Assembly (NCBI RefSeq): GCF_012489685.1
Contig: NC_080043.1
Location: 49,181,127 to 49,245,126 of the forward strand
Source of the DNA: Lotus japonicus
Taxonomy: Eukaryota > Streptophyta > Magnoliopsida > Fabales > Fabaceae
Length of the DNA: 64,000 bases
Direction of reading: 5' to 3'
The notes under the pieces were generated by a model. That model saw only the letters and a list, made by a program, of their open reading frames with translations. It was not told where the DNA came from and did no database searches. The position numbers and the translations under genes are program-made. Shown here in pieces: positions 45,101 to 55,702 of the stretch; within the stretch, counting starts at the first letter, position 1, and every line of letters starts with the position of its first letter.

Positions 45101-46202
45101 TGCAACCCTAGGATGTTATCTCTAGTTATAAGCCTAAGTGGCAATTTATTATCTGTACCTATTGGGTTTATTATCTAAATAATTCTTTGGAGTTGACCCT
45201 CGCGCCTTCTGTGTGTGTTTGGGCGGACAACGCCTTTGTCAGATGTCCATAGCGGACTGGTTCACAATGGTCCACCCTTCGGAGGGGATTAGATACGAGA
45301 TGATCGACCAGGATGACCCCGGTTCGTGGGTGGTTGACCCTGCTAGCCATCGCGCGACGTACTCTGGGAGGATCATGGAGGATAGGGTAGATAGGGAAGG
45401 ACGCTTGATGGAAGGAGTGCTTAGGAGGAGCACTGTCAGCTTCAACTTGCCGCCAGGAGTGCATTGCGGATCAGGAGTGGGAGCACCACCGCCACCGTCG
45501 TCTTCGGATGATGAGGACCCCTCCGAGGAGGAGCCTGTGGGAGTGCATTCATCAGAGTCCAGCACACCCACCGTTACGATCACTGATGATCAGGGTTCGG
45601 GCCCAAAGCCCATTAGTCCAGCACCGGAGCGCATTACGGTTGCGAGGGGAGGACGGATAGTGTTCGTAGACTTGGTCGTTCTGGATTCTGATTCAGACGA
45701 TGATCATGCTAGCATGTAGGTTTTAGTGCTGGTGTGAGCTCCTCGAGATAGGATTTGTGTTGGAGTAGAGTCGTAGCTCTGACTGTCATTTGTTTCTTTG
45801 GGGACAGGGTAGTTTCCCGCCTATAGCTTTTTGTGTGGTTTCTTTACGGGAATCACAGAGAGTTGGTTGGACTTAGGAGGTCTTGTTGTAGGCCGATGGG
45901 CCAGCTTATTCTCATTTTTGAGGTTTGTGTTGCGGACACTTAACCTTTACTTTAGTCTGTACATATTGCCTACGGGCGTTACATTTTCCTTCTTTCCGTC
46001 ACAGGAGGTTACTCGTGACGAGGTTGTTACTTACAGCGGGGGCTGTATTATATATTGTACATTAGTTCTGTTGTCTTTCGCACTTGCATCCTATTTATTT
46101 CAGTCTTGTTTATATTATTATCGAAAAAAAATATTTCACGTTTTTCCGCATTAGTTTATCTTTTGGTTACTAAAGTGACGCCACTGAAATCGGGGTGTTA
46201 CA
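42159..46202 (+). mobile_element. Solo LTR H: 4.0-kb chromovirus LTR
   Basis: From TGTAAGACCCAAG to GAAATCGGGGTGTTACA, flanked by the target duplication tcctc (42154-42158, 46203-46207). No internal region remains, so it is a product of LTR-LTR recombination. It is related to the LTR of C (same ends and several shared blocks), and at 4044 bp is very long. TATA box TATATATA at 42871-42878. Confidence 0.93.
45244..45719 (+). CDS. LTR-borne acidic ORF in solo LTR H, unknown function
   Basis: ATG at 45244 (MSIADWFTMVHPSEGI) gives about 158 codons ending DSDSDDDHASM. The protein has a serine/acidic, proline-rich middle (PPPPSSSDDEDPSEEEPVG). A homologous ORF lies in the reversed LTR fragment at 55866-56312 (PPPSSDDKDPSKEESVG and LDSDSDDDYAS), and the same DNA block is shortened in the LTR of C. 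An ORF kept in LTR DNA of diverged copies suggests a real element gene. I do not recognise a domain. Confidence 0.45.
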
Positions 46203-47195
46203 TCCTCCTCCCTCTCCGACACATCCATTACCCACTCCACTGTCCTCACTTTCGCAGCAAGGATCTCCAGCACACTCGCCGTAAGCTTCAGGAGGCAGAT
46301 CGCTATTACCTCAAGCTCTGATCACTCACAGAGATTGGAGACGTTTGATCCACAACGTTGACAACATACGACAGGCCGACATCGAAATGACTACTTGTAA
46401 GAGCAGTTGGACTACTATCGCCTTGAGCAACAGGACGAGGGAGAACGAGAAGTAGAGGCTATAGCAAAGTTTGAGCTATTCTCGGCGGCGGTAAGGGAGG
46501 TAGCAATTCCTGACAACATGAAGAATCTCGTTCTGGAGACGTACAACAGAAGGACAGATCCGAAGGATCATCTGCTCTATTTCAACACAAAGATGGTGAT
46601 AAGTGCAGCTTCTGATGCGACGAAGTGCAGGATGTTCCCGTCGACATTCAAAGGCACGGCGATGGCTTGGTTCACGACTTTGCCTCGTGGATCTATCACA
46701 AACTTCCGCGATTTCTCGTCAAAGTTCCTTGTTCAGTTCACCGCCAGCAAGATCAAGCAGGTCACGATTGATGATCTATATAATGTTCGTCAGTTAGGGG
46801 GAGAAACTTTGAAGCACTATGTGAGGCGGTACAGTGCAGCATCTGTCAAGATCGAGGAGTCGGAGCCGTAAGCCTGTGCGCGCGCCTTCAAGAATGGACT
46901 GTTGCCGGGGAGGCTGAACGGCAAGCTGAGTCGGAAGCTGGTCTATTCGATGACGGCAATGCGTGTTCTGGCGAACGTGTATATCCTTGATGAGGAGGAC
47001 GAGGCGCATAAGAGCACACGTCTATCACTTGAGGGGCGAGGGGCGAGAAGAACGTCGGCTGCGAAACCCCCGTAGGAGAACAAAAGGCCGCCTTGGTGGG
47101 GAGGAAAAATCGGAAGGCGGAGCCAACAGGGGTCGCAACCTTCCCCTCGGAGGGGGGAGACGATGTCTATAGGTAGCCCGAGCTAGACGAAAAAT

Positions 47196-48194
47196 TTTCA
47201 AGTAATGAAGGCGACACAAATGATAGGCGGACCAAGGGCACCTAGGCGACTGACTAAGGGCTGCGGTACGGATACATGGTGCGAGTATAACCACGCGACA
47301 AGCCATGTTACTGAGGAATGCCATGCCCTGAAGCGGGAGATTGGAAAGGTGGTGGCGGCAAGGCAACCGAGGAAAGGGGCCGCAAGTACGCGAGGCGACA
47401 TGGGTTCTAAGCCTAGCGAAGTTGGCACGATAGCTGGAGGCTTCGGAGGGGGTGGTGTCACGAATGCGACAAGGAAACGACATGCCAGTGCGGTAAACGC
47501 GGTCACAGAAGTCCCATTCGGTTTCCACCATCCTGACATCACGATTTCATCTGTTGACTTTTTTGGAATCAAGCCTCATCTTGATGACCCAATTGTGGTC
47601 CTGCTCCGTGTCAACCAACTCAATGTACAACGCGTGCTTCTAGATCAGGGAAGCTCAGCAGATATCATTTATGGTGATGCGTTTGATCGGCTTGGTTTGG
47701 ACGTCAGGGACTTAACTCCCTACTCAGGATCTCTTGTGGGGTTTATGGGTGAGCAAGTTTAGGTAAGGGGCGTCCTTGACCTTGACACAACCTTTGGTGA
47801 GCGCGAGAGCGCTAAGGTGTTGAAAGTGAGATATTTGGTTATGCAAGCGGTGGGGTCTTACAACAAGATCATCGGGCGTAACACCTTGAATTGGTTATGT
47901 GCCATGATTTCGACATCACATTTGGCGGTCAAATGGCCAGGTGGGCGGATTGGGAGAATTGCTGTGGACTAAAAGAGTGCCAGAGAATGTTACAGGAACT
48001 CGGTGGATCAGTATGAGCGAAAGAATGCCCCAGTAGGACACCGATGCAACGAGGTTGATGCGCCAGAGGAGAACCTTGATCCAAGAGGCGAAGGGCGCCT
48101 GAATAGGCCCACGCCAATTGAGCAGACCAAGGAACTGAAATTTGGAGATAGTGTCCTGAAAATCGGGACCAGGCTAACAGAGGCTGGCAAAGCT
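47196..48194 (+). pseudogene. Element G protease region
   Basis: HAL-type zinc motif CEYNHATSHVTEECHALKRE, then FHHPDITISSVDFFGIKPH and the protease active region VQRVLLDQGSSADIIYGDAF. Stops are TAG 47760-47762 after GEQV and one near 47970. The frame shifts near 48180 before RT. Confidence 0.82.
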
Positions 48195-50355
48195 GTTGGA
48201 CGAGAATTTAGATCTTTTCGCATGGATTCACAAGGACATGCCAGGAATAGACCCAAACTTCATCTGCCATAGGTTGGCTTTGAACCCCGGAATCAAGCCA
48301 GTAACTCAGACGCGCCGGCGCATGGGCGACGAAAAAGAAAAGGCTATTCAACAAGAGGTAAATAAATTACTAGCGGCAGAATTTATTCGTGAGATCAAGT
48401 ATCCCACATCCCACATGGCTGGCGAATGTTGTGATGGTAAAGGAGGCAAATGGGAAAAGGAGTGCCCAAAAGACTCTTACCCATTGCCAAGTATAGACAA
48501 GCTGGTGGATGGGGCGTCTGACAATGAGTTGCTAAGCTTGATGGATTCCTACTCCGGTTATCATCAAATCAAGATGCACCCGTCAGATGAGGACAAAACG
48601 ACCTTCATGACTGCCCGGGTAAACTACTGCTACCAGAGGATGCCGTTCGGATTGAAGAATGCCGGGGCGACATATCAGAGGCTGATGGACAGGGTCTTCG
48701 TCGACCAGGTGGGGAGAAACATGGAGGTTTATGTAGATGACATGTTCGTAAAGTCTTCCTTGGGAGCAAACTACCATGAAGATTTGTCGGAGGCTTTTGG
48801 CGAACTCCGGAAGCACAACATGAGGCTCAATCCAGAAAAGTATTCTTTCGGGATACAAGGAGGAAAGTTTTTGGGTTTCATGATAACATCGAGAGGGATT
48901 GAGATCAACCCAGACAAGTGCAAAGCGATATTGGAGATGAAGAGTCCAAGCAATGTAAAAGAAGTGCAACGTTTGACGGGGCGGATCGCAGCCCTTTCGA
49001 GATTCCTCCCTCACTCGGGTAACAAGTCAGCTCCATTCTTCAAATGCATCAAGAAAAACGCGGCGTTCGAGTGGAATTCGGAGTGTGAAGATGCTTTCAG
49101 TCGCCTTAAGGAGCTGCTATCCGCACTGCCCGTCCTATCGAAGCCCGTCCAAGGTCTTCCCTTGCATTTGTATTTCTCTGTCGGTGACCATGGAATCAGC
49201 TCAGTGATTCTTCAAGAGGTGGATGGAGAGCAGAAAATAGTCTACTTCGTGAGCCACACACTTCAGGGGGAGAAGGCAGCGCTCGCCGTACTCATGACCG
49301 ACAGACGCCTAAGGCCGTACTTCCAGAGTTTTCAGGTAAAGGTAAGAACTGATTTGCCTTTGAGGCAGGTGTTACAGAAGCCAGACTTATCAGGAAGACT
49401 TGTCGCTTGGTCAGTAGAGCTGTCGGAGTATGGCTTGCAGTATGACAAGAGGGGGAAGGTTGGAGCGCAAGCTTTAGCGGACTTTGTGGTAGAGTTAACA
49501 CCGGAAACTGGTGAGAGGGTAAGTACACAGTGGACGTTGTTCGTTGAGGGGTCGTTGAATGAGAATGGAAGCGGGGCAGGGGTGACGTTGGAAGGACCTT
49601 GGGAACTAATACTGGAACAATCTCTGAGGTTTCAGTTCAAAGCGAGCAATAATCAGGCAGAGTACGAGGCGTTAATTGCAGGTTTAAAGTTAGCCATCGA
49701 GGTTCAGATTGACAATTTGCTGGTTAGAACAGATTCATTGCTAGTTGCGAATCAAGTGGATGAAGTGTTTCATGTGAAAGAGCCTATTCTGGTAAAATAT
49801 CTGGAGCGCGAGCGACTCCTAATAGGTCAACTGCGGGAAGTGGTAGTTGATTTTGTTCCAAGAGCGAAGAATCAGAGGGCGAATGCCCTGGCAAAGTTGG
49901 CGAGTACTCGGAAGCCTGGGAACATTCAGAGTGTGATCCAGGAAACACTAGCCAATCCAAGTATAGAGGGAGAACTGGTGGCTTGTGTCGAACGCCAGAA
50001 AACTTGGATGGACCCTATCGTGGGCATCTTGGCGGGGGAACCAAGCGAGGTGGTGAGATACATGAAAGAGCAGAGGCGAGAGGCGAGACACTACACGCTG
50101 TTGGATGGCACACTATTTCAAAGAGGATTTAGCTCGCCCCTCCTAAGGTGTCTGCCGCTTGGAAAGTACGAGGTCGTCATGGCAGAAGTCCATGAGGGGG
50201 TTTGCGCCAATTACATCGGGGGAAGGTCCATGGCAGGCAAAGTCCTCAAGCCGGGTTTCTATTGGCCCACAATGAGGAAGGACTGCTCGGAATTCGTGAA
50301 AAAATGCGAAAAATGCCAAGTGGTTGCGGACTTTCCCAAGGCACCGCCGGAGTAG
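48195..50355 (+). pseudogene. Element G RT, RNase H and second (archaeal-type) RNase H
   Basis: Open for 719 codons. RT has ENLDLFAWIHKDMPGIDP, CPKDSYPLPSIDKLVDGAS, LMDSYSGYHQIKMHP, RMPFGLKNAGATYQRLMDRV and the active site YVDD (48730-48741). About 10-20 residues (the R-x-C-V-D-Y-T-D-L-N block) are missing before CPKDSYPL. A degenerate RNase H follows. Then the second RNase H, FVEGSLNENGSGAGVTLEG, NNQAEYEALIAGLKLAI, VRTDSLLVANQV and KNQRANALAKLAST, has Glu for the first Asp and Asn for the last, so it is probably inactive. The start of integrase (GGRSMAGKVLKPGFYWPTM, CEKCQ) follows to a TAG at 50353-50355. Confidence 0.9.
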
Positions 50356-51225
50356 TTGGCCACGATCAACTCGCCATGGCCCTTCGCCATGTGGGGAGTC
50401 GACCTGGTCGGACCCTTCTCGACCGCCAGGTCACAGATGAAGTTCATTCTTGTGGCAGTGGATTATTTCACAAAATGGATAGAGGCGGAGCCCCTTGCAA
50501 GTATCACCGCAACCAAAATCGTGAGCTTTTACTGGAAAAGAATTGTGTGCAGGTTCGGGGTCCCGAGGGCGATCGTATCAGACAACGGAACGCAGTTCAC
50601 AAGTAATTAGACAAGGGAGTTCTGTGAGGAAATGGGCATTCAGATGAGGTTCTCTTCGGTGGAGCACCCCCAGACCAATGGCCAAGCGGAGTCGGCGAAT
50701 AAGGTGATCTTGCAGGGTTTAAAGCGCCGACTCTCTGAGGCAAAAGGGTCCTGGCTGGACAAACTCTCGGTTGCGATTCGGTCTTACAACACGACGCCGC
50801 ATTCAACCACAAGGGAAACACCTTTCAGGATGACTTACGGGGCGAAAGCCATGCTACCAGTAGTGATAGACAACAACTCATGGCTGACAGAGCCACGGCT
50901 CGAGGGCGAGAACTCCTCCAACATGGCGGTAGAGCTGGACCTGCTATCTGAAACCCGAGAGGAAGCTCGTGTCAGGGAGGCAGCGATGAAGCAGCAGGCT
51001 GCGGCAAGGTATGACACCAAGGTTCGCCCGCGGGCGATGCAAGAGGGAGACCTGGTTCTCAAGAGGCAGAATGGAACTGTGGGAAACAAATTGAGTCCAA
51101 GTTGGGAAGGCCCTTTCAGAATCTTGAAAGCATTGGGGAAAGGGGCCTATCACCTCGAGATTTTGGATGGGAGGCGAGTGCCACGATCTTGGAACGCATC
51201 GAACCTGCGGTATTACTATAGCTAA
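50356..51225 (+). pseudogene. Element G integrase
   Basis: Core motifs: FAMWGVDLVGPFSTA, VSDNGTQFTSN, then TAG at 50608-50610, then [17 protein letters not shown]. The C-terminal region is MTYGAKAMLPVVI, EEARVREAAMKQQAAARYD and KLSPSWEGPFRILKALG, ending RSWNASNLRYYYS. The catalytic D, D and E are all present, but two nonsense codons (50353, 50608) break it. Confidence 0.9.
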
Positions 51226-51990
51226 GGATTGAAGAAGGGAGCAGCTTTGTGCAGCGGCGGTCAAGCGAGCAAGACTCATGACAGTTGCGGGATTAAAAAC
51301 AAAGACATGCTCTTGTTCTCCATCTCGGGAGTTTGTTGGCTAAAACGTCTAAACTGTAAAAACAAAGACACGTTCTTGTTCTCCATCTCGGGAGTTTGTT
51401 GACTATAACGTCTGATTGAAAATACAAAAATTGTATCAAGCGATTTCAATCAAACTGAATTGCGGCAAGTGCTTGGTGGGAAAAATTCCCTGAAGGTGGC
51501 GATCCCAACACGACCTTGATGTTTGGGGATCGCTCCGGAAAACCCGACGCTCCTCGCCCTCACCCGTTGACGACGTGTGCGGATAAGCTTCTTATCCAAA
51601 AAGCCTCCCTGAAATATAGGCGAGCATTTCTAACTAGGCTAAGCCTTGGGCAACCCACATGGCCATTGGGACCCAAGCTACCATAAGTCATCGTCAGGCA
51701 AAACTGTCAAGGCCACACTTGATCTTACGGGAAAAGCGTGTGAACAAAGCCTCAGTTAAAAAACTGAGCAAAAGTCCTAGTTAAACTTGGCACACCACCA
51801 ATGTCGTCAAACGTAATTCAGATCTAAGAATGGAGCACCGGAAATAACAAGGAAGGGACATCAAAAATAAGTTCAAAATCAAACCAAACTAATTAATTTG
51901 GCTTGAAAAATACATTGTCCATGCCTAGCGGGCAAAAGCAGTACTTACATTACAATTATCGAAAAACGGTTAACACTATATTCCTTTTTC
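51226..51990 (+). other. Element G 3' region before the antisense ORF
   Basis: Noncoding. It contains the direct duplication at 51295-51418 and words such as gtgcttggtgggaaaaattccc that are common after Tat pol. Confidence 0.6.
51295..51418 (+). repeat. 62-bp tandem duplication in element G
   Basis: Two units (51295-51357, 51358-51418), each with ttgttctccatctcgggagt, differ at several positions. Confidence 0.9.
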
Positions 51991-54386
51991 CTATTCCGCA
52001 GCATCATCCAGGTCAACGCTGGCAGCATCTGGTGGATCCTCCAGACCTTCCAGCCCGGTTGGGGTAACCTTCTTGAAAATTTCCATAAGACCAAGGTTGG
52101 CGGAAGTATGAAGGAGCTTAACTTGAGCTTTGGCATTGAGGAAGCCGCACACGCGCTCTTTGGCCGCTGCCTGGGTAGCTTCTTCCCTCATCTTCTTCTT
52201 AAGGGCCTCGGCCCGAGCATCCACCTCAGGCGCGAGTTTACCTTTGGACGCCAGGTCCAACTTGGCCTCAGCTAGTGCCTTACCCTTGCTCGCCAACTCG
52301 CCACGCAAGGAGGCGATTTCTTTGTCTTTGGCGGCAAGAGTTTCCTCTTCGGAAGTGACAATGCTTCCTTTGGCGTCAAGGTCCCGCTGCAGTTCCTGGA
52401 TGCGGATCTCAAGTTTCTCTTCCATCTCATTGGTCGTGATCAGCTCCAACTTCACCTTTGTGAGCTTATCAAGCATCTTCTTCATTTTGCCCTCTTGGGC
52501 CACTAGTTGGTTGGTCAGTTTAGAGCAAGTCTCGTTGGCTCGGAGGTTGTCAGAGCGGAGTTTCTCCACCTCTTGGTGGAGTTCAGCGACCCCAGCAAAG
52601 TGTTGTGAGCGCTGGGCCACTTGGGCAAACAAGCACCCGACGCGGAGGAGGCTTGATACGGCTTCTTGGGCCACGTCCTGCGAGTCCTGGTTCGAAGTCT
52701 CTGTAAGACCAAGATTTGGTCAGGTGGTACAACTCTACGTTTTGACAAGTTTATTTATTATGTATGAACAATTATGATACTCTAACGTTTGTTTGTTAAG
52801 TTGTGGCAAACAGGCTCTGACTCTGATTTTAAGACTCAATTTTTATCAGAAGATAAAGACTCAAGAGTAGCCAACGTTACGCTTCTGCATTAACTACGTT
52901 CTTCTGAACGGTAGCAAACACTTCCGAGATCTTAAGATGTAAGCTCTGATGTGGACTCTGAATAATCAGGCGCTGAAACTTTGAAGACTAGATGTTCTGA
53001 TGAACGGTCCAGAAACTGAAGGCTTGAGGCTCTGAAGTCCAAGAACAAGCTGGCTTTCAAGATCTAAAGCACTTCACTTTTTGAAGACCAGAAGCTTTGT
53101 TGAACGGTTCAGAAGCAGAAGTTCTGATGATCTGTGGATCCAAGCTTCGCTCTGACTCTGATCGCGTAAGCTTCACAAGTTTCGACATGAAGCATCTCCA
53201 AAGATCAAGAGTCAACTAGGCTAAGACACGTCATTGTCATTCGTACAAAAGCATATGTACCTTTCTGACCGCCTTACCTACGACACTCAGCCATAGAAGG
53301 CTCTGGAAATTCCATAACTGCCCTCCAACGGACAAATCCATCCAACGGATACACTACCTAAACCTTGGAGTATTTAAAGGCTGAAGATAGAAGAAATCAG
53401 CTAAGAAACTATTGTGCATACAAGTGAAAAAACTTTCAAGCGAATACCTTAGCAATATTTCTTCATTGTTCCTATGGTGTTTACCTCTGCTTGTTGTAGA
53501 AGCAACTCTTTGTAAACCAAACTTATTTACAAACTTTGTTTGTAGTTCCTTGAGAAGACCGGTGAGGTCAGTATTCTTGAGAAGACTAAGGCAAGGTTTT
53601 CTTAGTGTTGCTAGTTCTTAGCATTGTTAGTCACTGAGCAAGGTGTGCTAGTGCAGTTGTAACAATCTTTGAATAGTGAATTGCCTTCATTCTAAGAAGG
53701 GAGAAATCACCTTAATAGGTGGACTGGACTAGCTTGAGTGATTCATCGAGTGACCCAGGATAAAATCATTGTGTGTTTTTCCTTATCCCTCACTCTTAGC
53801 ACTTTACACTCGCTCACCGAAAAGTTTGTCAATATCTTTAAGAGAAAGCGATTCAGTTTTAAAAACCCTATTCAAACCCCCCTTTCTAGTGTTTTTCATA
53901 CCTTCAGCCTCCCTCAATTTCTCGAGGTAGGGGTGAGAGAGGAGGAAAGCAAAATGATCATTGAAAGAACCGGTAGAGGGGGCTCTTTGGACGGTCCACA
54001 GAAGGGGCAACGTTGATGTCGCTTAGCACCTGGCTAAGGAACGAGGAGAAGGGGAGTTTGATTCTAAGGTCAAGAAATAGGTACTCGTATATGAAAAAGA
54101 AATGAGAGTACTTGAAGTCATTAACCGCGCGATGTTGCCACGGGTGGTCTTGGCTTTGACAGCCTGTGGTACGGAGGAGGTTCTCTAATGACGGGGTGTG
54201 GCAAAATCCACCGGTAATAGAGTCGTCGGTGGAAAATTCCGATGGTTGGTTAAGAATCTCTTGGTCAGGGGCATCCTGAATCGAGGGAGGAAGGGTAGAA
54301 AAGGTCTTGAGACGGTAAGCCTTTATTTCCTCCAGGGAAGAAAAGGCTCCTATTGAAGAGGTTTCAGGGTAACGCTTTGAAGACAT
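51991..54386 (-). pseudogene. Antisense ORF (aORF) of element G, gypsy-type transposon domain plus coiled coil
   Basis: It lies opposite to gag-pol, downstream of integrase. The minus-strand ATG near 54386 opens MSSKRYPETSSIGAFSSLEE. The first block contains FIYEYLFLDLRIKLPFSSFL and QVLSDINVAPS, the signature of the putative gypsy-type transposon domain. After a frame break, GSFNDHFAFLLSHPYLEKLR leads to solo LTR I (52702-53906). Beyond it the ORF runs from 52674 to 51991 as a coiled coil: SLLRVGCLFAQVAQRSQHFA, ELHQEVEKLRSDN, then long heptads to EGLEDPPDAASVDLDDAAE. Antisense ORFs of this kind are known in Tat/Retand elements; their function is not known. The I insertion, a frameshift and a missing middle segment make this copy non-functional. 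Confidence 0.75.
52702..53906 (+). mobile_element. Solo LTR I (SIRE-type copia) inside the antisense ORF of G
   Basis: 1205 bp, TGTAAGACCAAG to ATACCTTCA, homologous to the LTRs of B but diverged. Flanks are gtctc (52697-52701) and gcctc (53907-53911), a target duplication with one change. TATA-like gagtatttaaagg at 53369. Confidence 0.88.
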
Positions 54387-55144
54387 CGTGAGAGAGGAAG
54401 GGACGGGAAAACACAAAAGAAAAATAAGGAAACAAGGCGGGAATGAGGAGACTCATCGGGTGGAAGTCGTGCAAGGAGGAGTGAGGAAGTCGGATACGGA
54501 AGGGCCGTCGTGAGGAGCCGGCAGGGAACCCGAGGGAAAGACAGAAGTAAGGGGGTGTAAAAGCCTGGGAAGAATGTGAAAGTTGCTAATAGCAAGAAGA
54601 GTGGGATTAATAAAGCGAGGAGTGGAAGGACGTGTGTAAAGATAAGTGGGAGATCGTGCACCATGGTGATAGGGGGAATGATTACTGTTGAGAAAATCAC
54701 GGGTTTTTGGGGAAGTGGGAGCGGCGCATTCAATGGGAAGTCAAAATGGCTGATTGGTTCAAATACAAATTGGGAAGCTTTATTGTGATTTGAGGGGGCG
54801 TTTTGAGGACAACGGTTGGGATTCTGTAGATTTGTTGACCTTTGCATTTCTTCAGCATATTACACGCGACCTACACGCGTCAAGCCACCGTGATTCACGA
54901 CGGTCACATCTGTAGCTGGGCGAGCGAGTCAAGTGCTGTCGCCGCAAGCCCACTTGTGGACTTGTGGACTCGGAGGAATCTATCGAGCAAGTCAAAATTT
55001 AGCTTTAGCTTTATTTACTACGCCATGTTGGCTACCTATCTTGTTCACTTGCCTTGACATTTAGTTAGTTTTTCTTACGCTTGTCGCCTTTGTTTTAAAG
55101 ACACTCTTAGCTCTCATGCTTCGAGCTCGGTGTCTTGTGGACTT
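54387..55144. other. Leader of the aORF and 3' end of element G interior
   Basis: No supported coding sequence. The 54420-54840 part is presumably the promoter side of the antisense ORF. No clear polypurine tract is seen before the LTR at 55145. Confidence 0.5.
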
Positions 55145-55463
55145 ATGGACTGGGCGAGACCTCAGAGGCCCTCGCTCAGGGAAGCTCGCCCCAGGGCGAA
55201 GCACAAGCTAGGATTTGGGCCTCCTCCGAGAAGCTCAACCGGCCCACTAAGGACAGTCAGACACGACAGGCCCAATCTCTAGCCTATAAATAGGGGACGG
55301 TTACCAATTGTAAGAGACTCTTAGCTCATCTAATGAATAACAAACTGAAGATTCAGTTACACTCTCTCCCTAAGCGGTTACACCCCCTCTCTCTCTAGAT
55401 TCTCTCATTGCAATCCTCTCACTCTAGGTATTATACATTCTTTCTATGTTCTTGGCTGGAACA
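55145..55463 (+). repeat. Element G 3' LTR
   Basis: 319 bp. Same ends and TATA box (55285-55292) as the 5' LTR; many substitutions between the two indicate an old insertion. Confidence 0.9.
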
Positions 55464-55702
55464 GGATAGGTTGGCTAGAGTGGATTAGATGATCGATAAC
55501 CCAAGGAACTTTTATCAATTGATATTTTCATCATTTTAACAACTACTTTCTTGACAATTTGTCACAACAACCAAACCAAACAATTGAATCTTTTATTGCT
55601 TTTGCAACTACAAACTTTGCGCTTAAACCTACTACTCTCACAATCCCTGTGGATTCGATATTAAAACCCGGAAATATCTGTGCACTTGCAGATTGACCAA
55701 CA

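Larger units (their letters stand above)
42008..47195 (+). pseudogene. Element G gag, interrupted by solo LTR H
   Basis: ATG at 42008 opens METRRCRRNETLEQRRG; the frame is cut at 42158 by H and resumes at 46208. The capsid domain at 46440-47000 shows AIPDNMKNLVLETYNRRTD, PKDHLLYFNTKMVISAASDA, FPSTFKGTAMAWFTTLPRGS and LYNVRQLGGETLKHYVRR. A TAA at 46869-46871 interrupts before the CARAFKNGLLPGRL segment. Several stops lie between 46310 and 46410. A Tat-type gag would form the virus-like particle; this copy is broken. Confidence 0.8.
41546..55463 (+). mobile_element. Element G: Tat-lineage Ty3/gypsy retrotransposon
   Basis: Short LTRs (41546-41861, 55145-55463) and the target duplication ggata (41541-41545, 55464-55468). 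Order: primer site, gag, protease, RT, RNase H, a second archaeal-type RNase H, integrase, then a long 3' region with an antisense ORF. Two RNase H domains and an antisense ORF are known Tat/Retand features. Solo LTRs H and I are inserted. Stops and frameshifts are spread over all genes. Confidence 0.9.
40487..55702 (+). mobile_element. Element F 3' LTR, split by element G
   Basis: The LTR starts near TGATGACC (40487), has a TATA box TATAAATAA at 40975-40983, is interrupted at 41546-55468 and resumes with ttggctagagtgg to about 55702 (ctgtgcacttgcag ... accaaca). Removing G and one ggata leaves about 1.3 kb. The ends are inferred, since the partner LTR is absent. Confidence 0.55.

Noticed and set aside
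47025..47572. Minus-strand ORFs over element G
   Set aside because: GC-rich shadow of the gag-protease region, no recognisable domain.
54350..54847. 165-codon minus-strand ORF before the aORF
   Set aside because: Leader and promoter side of the aORF with low-complexity L/P/T content; no motif.
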